This document shows, in pieces, positions 16,803 through 24,084 of a stretch of 64,000 nucleotides of DNA. The notes below the pieces were generated by a model. The model did no database searches. It saw nothing but the letters and a program-made list of their open reading frames with translations, and had not been told where the DNA came from. The stretch is from NCBI RefSeq assembly GCF_002778275.1, contig NZ_NESG01000002.1:310001-374000 (forward strand), in the 5' to 3' direction. Origin of the DNA: Limnohabitans sp. G3-2 (GTDB lineage Bacteria; Pseudomonadota; Gammaproteobacteria; Burkholderiales; Burkholderiaceae_C). The position numbers and the translations under genes are program-made. The stretch's first letter is position 1, and every line of letters begins with the position of its first letter.

Positions 16803-18536
16803 ATGGCGGACACGGGGAGTCTCAAGGCATGGCAGGCGCATCTGCGCAGCCCGCTTTACTTCAGGCAAAGCCTGTTGGCGACCTACATGTTGGCCGCCAG
16901 CCTCAGCTCGCTGTTGTTTTACCTGATCCCGCCCGGCCAGTACGAGCGCAACGCCAACCTGCTGTTTTCGCTTTTGACCCTGGGCATGCTGCCATTGGCC
17001 TGGGTGCGCTCGCTCTTCACCCCCTTGCTCCACCTGGTGACTTTGCTGAGTCTGGTGCTGGTCACCTACATCGCCTCCAAGACGGGGGCGGTCAATTCCT
17101 CGGCATTGGTTTGGCTCAATGTGTTGGCGGTTCCGGTGCTGTTGTTGCAAGGGCCGCGCGCGGCGTTGGCGTGGATCGCGGTTGTGCTCACGACCATTTT
17201 GGCCCTGCTGTTGGGCGCGCTCACGGGCCATTTGGACACCCGCATTGACCTCATTCAGGAGGCCGTACCTTGGGCCTTCATGAACCAGGCGCTGGCCTTG
17301 GGCAATCTGATGCTGGCGGTGCGGCTTTATGAGCGGCTGCATCAGCGGCAAATGCAACAGCTCCATGAGCGCAACGAGGAAATCCAGCGCACCCACGAGG
17401 CCTTGCTTGTGGCCCAAGCCCACAAGGACGAGTTTGTGGCCGCTGTCGGGCACGAGTTGCGCACGCCCATGAACGCGATTTTGGGCTTCAACGGCGTGCT
17501 GCGCCAAGAACTGGCAGACCGACCCGAGCAGGTGGAGGTGGTGGACCACATCCGCCGCTCCACCGGCCATTTGCTCCAAGTGGTCAATGACATCTTGGAC
17601 TTCTCGCAGTTGCAGGCGGGCAAGCTGATGCTGCACCTTGAAGACTTCGAGCTGCAGGCTCTGATGGACGAGGCCTTGCAGGCCGACCGCGACAAGGCGC
17701 TGGAAAAAGGCATTGTTTGGCACGGCACGCTGGACCCGCTTTTGCCTGCGCGTGTGCGTGCCGACCGCCAGCGCTTGCTGCAGATCCTGCGCAACCTGCT
17801 GCGCAACGCGCTCAAGTTCACGGCGCAAGGCGAGGTGCTGCTGCACATCCATGCCAGCCATGAGCGCCTGAACTTCGAGGTGCGCGACACCGGGCGCGGC
17901 ATTGCACTGGACCAGCAGGCCCACATCTTCCGGCGTTTTGAACACGCCGATGTGCAGACCACCCGCGCCTACGGGGGCACGGGCCTGGGCCTGACCATTT
18001 GCGAAAAACTGGTGCAGCTGCATGGCGGCCAAATCGGGGTGCGCAGTCTCGAAGGGCGTGGCGCCACCTTCTGGTTCCATGTGCCCTTAATGACGGCCTC
18101 CCCAACCGCCGCTGCGCAGCCCGCCGAGGCCCACTTGCCCGCAGAAGAAGCCTTGCGCATTTTGGTCGTCGACGACAACGCCATGAACCTGATGGTGGCG
18201 CGCCTTCAAATTCAAAAATGCTGGCCCAAGGCCGAGATCGTCACGCTGGACAGCGCGACCAAGGCACTGGCCTTGCTGCGTGAGCAAAGCTTTGACGTGG
18301 CCCTGGTCGACATGGTCATGCCCGAGATGGACGGCATGGCACTCACCCGTCAAATCCGACATTTGTTTCCGGCGATCACGGCACGCATGCCCATCCTTGC
18401 CCTCACGGCCAATACCAACCCGGTCGATCGCCAGCGCTGCAGGGACGCGGGCATGGACGAGGTGCTCGACAAGCCGATGGACCTGCAAACGCTGGTGCGC
18501 TCTGTCACCCACCATGTTCTGAAGGCGAGGGCTTGA
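16803..18536 (+). CDS. membrane hybrid histidine kinase with receiver domain (1)
   Basis: 577 residues. Residues ~25-175 form about six transmembrane helices with no recognised periplasmic sensor. The HisKA domain carries the phospho-accepting His217 in Gly-His-Glu-Leu-Arg-Thr-Pro. The ATPase domain has Asn-Ala-Leu-Lys-Phe (N box), Asp-Thr-Gly-Arg-Gly and Gly-Thr-Gly-Leu-Gly-Leu. A receiver domain (~452-570) has its acceptor at Asp503. No DNA-binding output is attached, so a phosphorelay partner is expected elsewhere. It starts 12 bases after parB and its stop lies just before the next kinase, forming a continuous run. Confidence 0.93.
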   Translation: MADTGSLKAWQAHLRSPLYFRQSLLATYMLAASLSSLLFYLIPPGQYERNANLLFSLLTLGMLPLAWVRSLFTPLLHLVTLLSLVLVTYIASKTGAVNSSALVWLNVLAVPVLLLQGPRAALAWIAVVLTTILALLLGALTGHLDTRIDLIQEAVPWAFMNQALALGNLMLAVRLYERLHQRQMQQLHERNEEIQRTHEALLVAQAHKDEFVAAVGHELRTPMNAILGFNGVLRQELADRPEQVEVVDHIRRSTGHLLQVVNDILDFSQLQAGKLMLHLEDFELQALMDEALQADRDKALEKGIVWHGTLDPLLPARVRADRQRLLQILRNLLRNALKFTAQGEVLLHIHASHERLNFEVRDTGRGIALDQQAHIFRRFEHADVQTTRAYGGTGLGLTICEKLVQLHGGQIGVRSLEGRGATFWFHVPLMTASPTAAAQPAEAHLPAEEALRILVVDDNAMNLMVARLQIQKCWPKAEIVTLDSATKALALLREQSFDVALVDMVMPEMDGMALTRQIRHLFPAITARMPILALTANTNPVDRQRCRDAGMDEVLDKPMDLQTLVRSVTHHVLKARA

Positions 18537-18538
18537 AC

Positions 18539-20296
18539 ATGCAGAGCAAAGGGTTTTCGCGGCGGGCCTGGGACGGGTTGTTGGCCCGCCTGCCTGAGCG
18601 TTATCGCGAAGGCAAGATGCTCTACATCGTGCCCTTTATCCTCTGTTTGGTGCTTGTTTTGTTGCTGTTTGCAGGCTTCAGCCCCTACCCCTATGCCAAG
18701 GAATTGCACCTGGGTTTGTCCGCCTGGTTGCTGCTGCTTTTGTACTTGTTGCACCGCGGCATGTCCTTGCCCTGGGCGGTGAACATGGGTTCGGCCGCAA
18801 GCGCCTGTATTTTGATTTACGTCGTGTGGCACTCCGGGGGCATCTTCACGCCCCGTGCGACGTGGTTTTTGCTGCTGCCCATTGCCCCGTTTTATGTCAT
18901 TGGTCGGCGCGCAGGGCTGGTCTGGCTGGGTTTTTCATGGCTGATACAGATCGCCATGGCCGTGGCCAACCATCTCGGGCTTGTCCCTGCTTTTGCCCCC
19001 GAGGTGCGGCATGCCGTGTCATCCTGGTTCACCTACAGCCTGATCACCGGCATGCTCATCATCGTGCCGCTGATCTACGACAGGCTGCAAGCCAAGGCCT
19101 TGAGGAAAAGCCTGAGCTACCAGCGTGAACTGGAAGCCAAACGGCAGGAGCTGGAACAAACGCTGCGGATGCGCGAGCACTTCATCGCGACCGTGAGCCA
19201 CGAGCTGCGCACCCCCATGAACGCCATCCTCGGCTTCAATGCCTTGCTGCTGTCCAGTGTCGAAGGCAAGCCCGAAGCCCTCAAGGTGCTCAACCACACC
19301 CGCCAGTCGGCCGACCACCTGATGACGGTGATCAATGACATCCTCGACTACTCGCAGCTGCAGGCCGGCCAGCTGGTGGTTCAGCCTGAAACGTTTGAGC
19401 TGCGCCGCGTGGCTGAACACGCGTTTGAACTGTTCAAACCGCGCGTCAAAAGCATGGAGCTCAGTTACCGCATCGAGGTGGATGAACAGCTGCCCGTTTG
19501 GGTGCAGACCGACCGCCACCGCCTGATGCAGGTCTTGGTGAACCTGCTGGGCAACGCGCTCAAGTTCACCCACCAAGGCGCGGTGGTGCTGCGCGTTCAG
19601 TGGCAAAACCCGGGCGTGCTCTTCACGGTGCAGGACACGGGCATTGGCATTCCCCTGGAGCGTCAGCTGAACATTTTCAAACGGTTTGGCCAAGCCGAAG
19701 ACGACACGCAGGCCCGCTACGGAGGCAACGGCCTGGGCCTGGCCATTTCGCAAAAATTGGCCCATCTGCTGGGGGGCGAGATCGGTTTTGAAAGCGAGCC
19801 GGGTCAAGGCTCGCGGTTTTGGCTGCGTTTGCCATTGAGCGCCGCCCCTTCACCGGTCCAGTCGTCCGAAAAACACCCCCAGTTGTTGCAAACCGCCGAT
19901 CGGGCGTGGACCTTTTTGGTGGCCGATGACCACCCGGTCAACCGCTTGCTGCTCAAGCAAGTCTTGAAAAACGCATGGCCACACAGCGTGGTGCTGGAGG
20001 CGGTGGACGGGCAAAAGACCCTGGATGTGTTGCACGCCCACAAGGTGGACATGGTCTTCATGGACATGGTCATGCCCGTCATGGACGGCATTGATGCCAC
20101 AGGACTCATCCGCCAAGACGCCGACGACCGCATCCGTCAGCTTCACGTGGTGGGTTTGACGGCCAATGTGAACCCGCTGGATTTGGAGCGCTTCAAGGCC
20201 GCAGGCCTCCACGACGTGATGCTCAAACCTTTTGAGCCAGCCCAGTTGTGTCGCCGGGTAGAGGCCTTGTTGTCTGACAAGGGCGCTGCCCTATGA
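18539..20296 (+). CDS. membrane hybrid histidine kinase with receiver domain (2)
   Basis: 585 residues from the ATG at 18539, two bases after the previous stop; a TTG two codons earlier overlaps it. The plan matches the upstream kinase: about six membrane helices (~30-180), HisKA with His221 in Ser-His-Glu-Leu-Arg-Thr-Pro-Met-Asn-Ala-Ile-Leu-Gly-Phe, an ATPase domain (Asn-Ala-Leu-Lys-Phe, Asp-Thr-Gly-Ile-Gly-Ile), and a receiver with acceptor Asp509. The two kinases are paralogues from a tandem duplication but are clearly diverged. The signal and the output are not visible. Confidence 0.93.
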   Translation: MQSKGFSRRAWDGLLARLPERYREGKMLYIVPFILCLVLVLLLFAGFSPYPYAKELHLGLSAWLLLLLYLLHRGMSLPWAVNMGSAASACILIYVVWHSGGIFTPRATWFLLLPIAPFYVIGRRAGLVWLGFSWLIQIAMAVANHLGLVPAFAPEVRHAVSSWFTYSLITGMLIIVPLIYDRLQAKALRKSLSYQRELEAKRQELEQTLRMREHFIATVSHELRTPMNAILGFNALLLSSVEGKPEALKVLNHTRQSADHLMTVINDILDYSQLQAGQLVVQPETFELRRVAEHAFELFKPRVKSMELSYRIEVDEQLPVWVQTDRHRLMQVLVNLLGNALKFTHQGAVVLRVQWQNPGVLFTVQDTGIGIPLERQLNIFKRFGQAEDDTQARYGGNGLGLAISQKLAHLLGGEIGFESEPGQGSRFWLRLPLSAAPSPVQSSEKHPQLLQTADRAWTFLVADDHPVNRLLLKQVLKNAWPHSVVLEAVDGQKTLDVLHAHKVDMVFMDMVMPVMDGIDATGLIRQDADDRIRQLHVVGLTANVNPLDLERFKAAGLHDVMLKPFEPAQLCRRVEALLSDKGAAL

Positions 20297-21468
20297 GGCA
20301 AGTTTGGCGCGATTTTTCGTTATCCACTGGGATGGCCGGTTTGGTGGCTGTTTTGGTGGGTTTCACCAGTTCAGCCGCCATTGTGTTTTCCGCCGCGCAA
20401 GCGTTGGGCGCCACGCCTGCACAAATGGTGTCTTGGATGTGGGCGCTTGGCATAGGCATGGGCATGACCAGTTTGGTTTTGAGTCTGTGGTACCGGCAGC
20501 CTGTTTTGACGGCATGGTCCACCCCGGGAGCAGCGGTTTTGGCGGTGAGCCAGGGGGTGAGCTTGCCTGAGGCCACGGGTGCATTCATGGTGTGCGCGTT
20601 GTTGACCATGGTGGTGGGTTTCAGCGGTTGGTTTGAACGCTTGATGGGCCAAATCCCCTTGGCCTTGGCCAGTGCCTTGCTGGCCGGGGTGTTGGCACGC
20701 TTTGCGCTGGATGCCGTTGGTGCGGTGGTGCATGCGCCTGCGCTGGTGATGGCGATGACCGGGGCCTATGTGCTTGGACGCCGCTGGTGGCCGCGCTGGT
20801 CGGTGCCTGTCGTTTTGTTGGTGGGAATGGGCGTGGCAGCCTTGCAAGGCCAGTTGCACTTGTCCAGCATCGTCTGGACTTGGGCCTTGCCCGTATGGGT
20901 CAATCCTGCTTGGAGTTGGGCGGCCATGGTGGGTGTGGCGTTGCCTCTTTTTGTGGTGACCATGGCCTCGCAAAACTTGCCGGGCGTGGCCGCGCAACGG
21001 GCTTCGGGTTTTGATATTCCGGTGTCCCCCGTGGTGGGCGCTACCGGTTTGGCCAGTTTTTGCTTGGCGCCTTTTGGCGGCTATGCGCTCAATTTGGCGG
21101 CGATCACGGCGGCCATTTGCATGGGCCAAGAGTCCCACGCCGATCCAACACGCCGCTATACCGCCTCCGTCACGGCCGGGGTTGTGTACATCGCTTTGGG
21201 TTTGGCTGGCGGCACGATCGTCAGCCTCATGGCCGCTTTTCCGCAAGCCCTGGTGTTGGCGGTGGCAGGCCTTGCATTGCTAGGCACCATCGCCTCGGGT
21301 TTGTCGGCGGCGGTCAAAGACGAGCAGCAACGCGACGCGGCCCTGCTCACATTCTTGGTGACGCTGTCGGGTGTGACTGTGGCCGGCGTGGGCTCGGCTT
21401 TTTGGGGCGTGGTGGTGGGTGGATTGGCGCAGTGGTTTTGGACACGGCGCCAAGCGGGTTCACATTGA
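20293..21468 (+). CDS. benE: benzoate/H+ symporter BenE family transporter
   Basis: 391 residues with 11-12 hydrophobic segments. BenE features include the early Gly-Phe-Thr-Ser-Ser-Ala-Ala-Ile, Thr-Ala-Trp-Ser-Thr-Pro-Gly-Ala-Ala at ~75-83, and Met-Ala-Ser-Gln-Asn-Leu-Pro-Gly-Val-Ala near residue 225. The family takes up benzoate and related aromatic acids at the inner membrane. It overlaps the second hybrid kinase by four bases (ATGA), so it is translationally coupled to it. No benzoate catabolic genes are nearby, so the substrate is uncertain. Confidence 0.9.
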   Translation: MRQVWRDFSLSTGMAGLVAVLVGFTSSAAIVFSAAQALGATPAQMVSWMWALGIGMGMTSLVLSLWYRQPVLTAWSTPGAAVLAVSQGVSLPEATGAFMVCALLTMVVGFSGWFERLMGQIPLALASALLAGVLARFALDAVGAVVHAPALVMAMTGAYVLGRRWWPRWSVPVVLLVGMGVAALQGQLHLSSIVWTWALPVWVNPAWSWAAMVGVALPLFVVTMASQNLPGVAAQRASGFDIPVSPVVGATGLASFCLAPFGGYALNLAAITAAICMGQESHADPTRRYTASVTAGVVYIALGLAGGTIVSLMAAFPQALVLAVAGLALLGTIASGLSAAVKDEQQRDAALLTFLVTLSGVTVAGVGSAFWGVVVGGLAQWFWTRRQAGSH

Positions 21469-22887
21469 GAAAATCTTCCCTGGGTTCATGATGTTGTGCG
21501 GGTCCAGCGCCCGCTTGATGGTGCGCATCATGTTGACGGCGCCTTCACCGGTTTCGGTGCGCAAGAAGTCCATCTTGTGCAGGCCAATGCCGTGCTCGCC
21601 CGTGCAGGTGCCGCCCAAGCGCAGCGCGCGGCTGACCAGTTGCTGGTTGAGCGCTTCGGCAGTTTCGCATTCCTGCGGGTTGTTCGGGTCGATCAAATAG
21701 CCAAAGTGGAAATTGCCGTCGCCCACATGGCCCACCAAGAAGTAAGGCAGGCCGCTGGCATCGGTTTCGGTGATGGAGTCGAGCAGGCAATCGGCCAGGC
21801 GGCTGATGGGCACGCAAGTGTCGGTGCTGATGGCGCGGCAGCCGGGCTTGCTCTGGATGGCCGCAAAGTAAGCGTTGTGCCGTGCGGTCCACAGGCGTGT
21901 GCGTTCTTCGGGCGTGGTGGCCCATTCAAACGCGTTGCCGCCAAATTCCGTGGCGATGTCTTGCACCGTTTCGGCTTGTTCTTTCACGCCCGCTGGCGAG
22001 CCGTGGAACTCCATCAGCAGCATGGGTTCTTCGCGCAGGCCCAGCTTGGCATAGGCATTGACCATGCGCACCGTGTTGTGGTCGATCAGCTCCACACGCG
22101 CAATCGGCACGCCCAGCTGAATCGTCTGGATGACCGTGTGCACCGCCGCCTCGATGCTGGGGAAGGAGCAAATGGCGGCCGAGATGGCTTCTGGCAAAGG
22201 GTACAGGCGCACCGTGATTTCGGTGATCACACCCAGCGTGCCTTCGCTGCCCACCATCAGGCGCGTCAGGTCGTAGCCGGCGCTCGATTTTTTGGCGCGG
22301 GTGCCCGTGCGAATGACCTCGCCGGCCGCCGTGACCACTTCCATGGCCAACACGTTCTCGCGCATGGTGCCGTAGCGCACGGCATTGGTGCCGCTGGCGC
22401 GCGTGGCGCTCATGCCGCCAATCGTCGCGTCTGCGCCCGGGTCGATCGGGAAGAACAGCCCGGTGGACTTGATCTCTTCGTTGAGCTGCTTGCGCGTCAC
22501 GCCCGGCTGCACCGTCACCGTCAGGTCTTCGGCGTTGATCGACAGCACCTTGTTCATGCGCGTCAGGTCGATGCTGATGCCGCCTTGCACCGCCAGCAAA
22601 TGGCCTTCGAGGGAGGAGCCCACACCAAATGGGATCACAGGGACTTTGTGCTCGGCACACAGCTTCACGGCGTCGGCCACGTCTTGGGTGTTTTCGGCAA
22701 ACACCACGGCCGCTGGGGGGGGCACATGGGTGAAGGCCGACTCGTCACGCCCATGCTGCTCGCGGATCACCAAAGCGGTGGAGCAGTTGGTGCCAAAGCG
22801 GGCTTTCAAGGCGGCCAGAAAAGCTTCAGGCACCGCGCGTTGCGCGATTTCGGGGGCCAGGTGGGCGGCGGGTGTGGGGGCGTTCAT
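21460..22887 (-). CDS. FAD-binding oxidoreductase (glycolate oxidase GlcD / D-lactate dehydrogenase type)
   Basis: 475 residues. The N-terminal FAD_binding_4 domain shows Val-Ile-Pro-Phe-Gly-Val-Gly-Ser-Ser-Leu-Glu-Gly-His, Asp-Pro-Gly-Ala-Asp-Ala-Thr-Ile-Gly-Gly and Gly-Ser-Glu-Gly-Thr-Leu-Gly. The C-terminal FAD-oxidase domain ends with Gly-Glu-His-Gly-Ile-Gly and Asp-Pro-x-Asn-Ile-Met-Asn-Pro-Gly-Lys. The family oxidises D-2-hydroxy acids (D-lactate, glycolate) and passes electrons to cytochrome or quinone. No GlcE/GlcF genes are adjacent, which favours a single-subunit D-lactate dehydrogenase. The 3' end overlaps benE by nine bases in convergent orientation. Confidence 0.9.
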   Translation of the reverse strand: MNAPTPAAHLAPEIAQRAVPEAFLAALKARFGTNCSTALVIREQHGRDESAFTHVPPPAAVVFAENTQDVADAVKLCAEHKVPVIPFGVGSSLEGHLLAVQGGISIDLTRMNKVLSINAEDLTVTVQPGVTRKQLNEEIKSTGLFFPIDPGADATIGGMSATRASGTNAVRYGTMRENVLAMEVVTAAGEVIRTGTRAKKSSAGYDLTRLMVGSEGTLGVITEITVRLYPLPEAISAAICSFPSIEAAVHTVIQTIQLGVPIARVELIDHNTVRMVNAYAKLGLREEPMLLMEFHGSPAGVKEQAETVQDIATEFGGNAFEWATTPEERTRLWTARHNAYFAAIQSKPGCRAISTDTCVPISRLADCLLDSITETDASGLPYFLVGHVGDGNFHFGYLIDPNNPQECETAEALNQQLVSRALRLGGTCTGEHGIGLHKMDFLRTETGEGAVNMMRTIKRALDPHNIMNPGKIFSM

Positions 22888-23084
22888 GGTGTCTCCTGAG
22901 GTGGCGGTGAGAACCCGCCATGCATGCTCAGCGGCAGTTTACGCCGCAATCCGTGGCTTTGCTGTCCTTTGTCAGACAAGCCAAGGGGACTTGGTCGACA
23001 ATAAAGCCTCTTTGCAGGGGCCCATCTTTGTGGGCGTTTCATTCAGACCCTGCACGCTTGAGCGAATAACAAGAAGGCAACACC

Positions 23085-23663
23085 ATGGGCAACCGACTCA
23101 CACAAATCGCCACCCGCACGGGCGACAACGGCACCACCGGGCTGGGCAACAACCAGCGTGTGTCCAAAAACAGCCTGCGCGTGCACGCCATGGGGGAGGT
23201 GGATGAGCTCAATTCCCACATCGGTTTGCTGCTGTGCGAAGACATGCCTGCCGATGTGCGCGAATTGCTGGTGGAGGTGCAGCACCAGCTCTTCAATTTG
23301 GGCGGTGAGCTGTCGATTCCTGGGTTTGAGTTGCTCAAAGAAGAGGCTGTCGCGGCACTGGACCAGGCCCTTGAAACATACAACGCGCAGCTGCCCAAAC
23401 TGGAAGAGTTCATCTTGCCTGCAGGCACACGCGGCGCCTCACAAGCGCACGTTTGCCGCACCGTGGCCCGCCGCGCCGAACGCGCCTGTGTGGCCTTGGG
23501 CAACGAAGAAGCCCTCAACGACACCCCTCGCCAATACTTGAACCGCTTGTCAGACCTGATGTTTGTCCTGGCCCGCGTGCTCAATCGGCTCAACGGCGGT
23601 GACGATGTGTACTGGAAGAGCCAGCGCATGAGCCAAGACGACAAGTCCAAGACCTCGGCTTGA
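23085..23663 (+). CDS. cob(I)alamin adenosyltransferase, PduO type
   Basis: 192 residues, the usual length. The N-terminal Thr-Arg-Thr-Gly-Asp-Asn-Gly-Thr-Thr-Gly-Leu ATP-binding motif, Asp-Glu-Leu-Asn-Ser at ~41-45, and Arg-x-Val-Ala-Arg-Arg-Ala-Glu-Arg followed by Tyr-Leu-Asn-Arg-Leu-Ser-Asp are PduO signatures. It transfers the adenosyl group of ATP to Co(I) corrinoids to make coenzyme B12. A purine-rich AACAAGAAGG stretch precedes the start. No cobalamin riboswitch was recognised upstream. Confidence 0.95.
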   Translation: MGNRLTQIATRTGDNGTTGLGNNQRVSKNSLRVHAMGEVDELNSHIGLLLCEDMPADVRELLVEVQHQLFNLGGELSIPGFELLKEEAVAALDQALETYNAQLPKLEEFILPAGTRGASQAHVCRTVARRAERACVALGNEEALNDTPRQYLNRLSDLMFVLARVLNRLNGGDDVYWKSQRMSQDDKSKTSA

Positions 23664-23670
23664 GCTGTTC

Positions 23671-24000
23671 ATGCGTTGCGCAGGTCTCGGTCTCTTGCTG
23701 TGGGCGTTGCTCAGCCCAGCCTGGGCCGCACCGTCTGCGGTGGTCTTGCGTTGCGCCGTGGCTTACATGCCCCAGCGCAGCACGTGGGTGCGTGAGGTGC
23801 GCATCGACTGGGACTCCAAAGCCATTCGCCGCGTGCGCATCGACGGTCTGGAGCCTTATGGTTTTTCCCTTTTGTCCCATGGGGTGATGACGGCGGTGGA
23901 CAACGAGCGCATCCAAATCGACCTGAGGACGCGGCAATGGCAAAGTGATTTTCGAGGACATGCCAGCGGCCAAGGCCGTTGCGAAACAGTGCCGGGCTGA
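23671..24000 (+). CDS. small exported protein of unknown function
   Basis: 109 residues with a clear signal peptide: a short basic start, a Leu-rich core, and Ser-Pro-Ala-Trp-Ala-Ala as likely cleavage site near residue 20. The mature part has two cysteines (~28 and ~104) and short beta-like segments but no known motif. It starts eight bases after the adenosyltransferase stop, so it is likely co-transcribed. Function unknown. Confidence 0.7.
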   Translation: MRCAGLGLLLWALLSPAWAAPSAVVLRCAVAYMPQRSTWVREVRIDWDSKAIRRVRIDGLEPYGFSLLSHGVMTAVDNERIQIDLRTRQWQSDFRGHASGQGRCETVPG

Positions 24001-24084
24001 TGCGCCTGAGCACTGTCACCTAGGTGCATGTTTGAGGGTTCTGGCGCGTGACAGCGGTGCACGGGCGCTGATACCCTGCAGCCC

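Noticed and set aside
21496-22899. A long plus-strand frame antisense to the FAD oxidoreductase
   Set aside because: It is a GC-rich shadow with no recognisable domain; the minus strand encodes a complete conserved enzyme.
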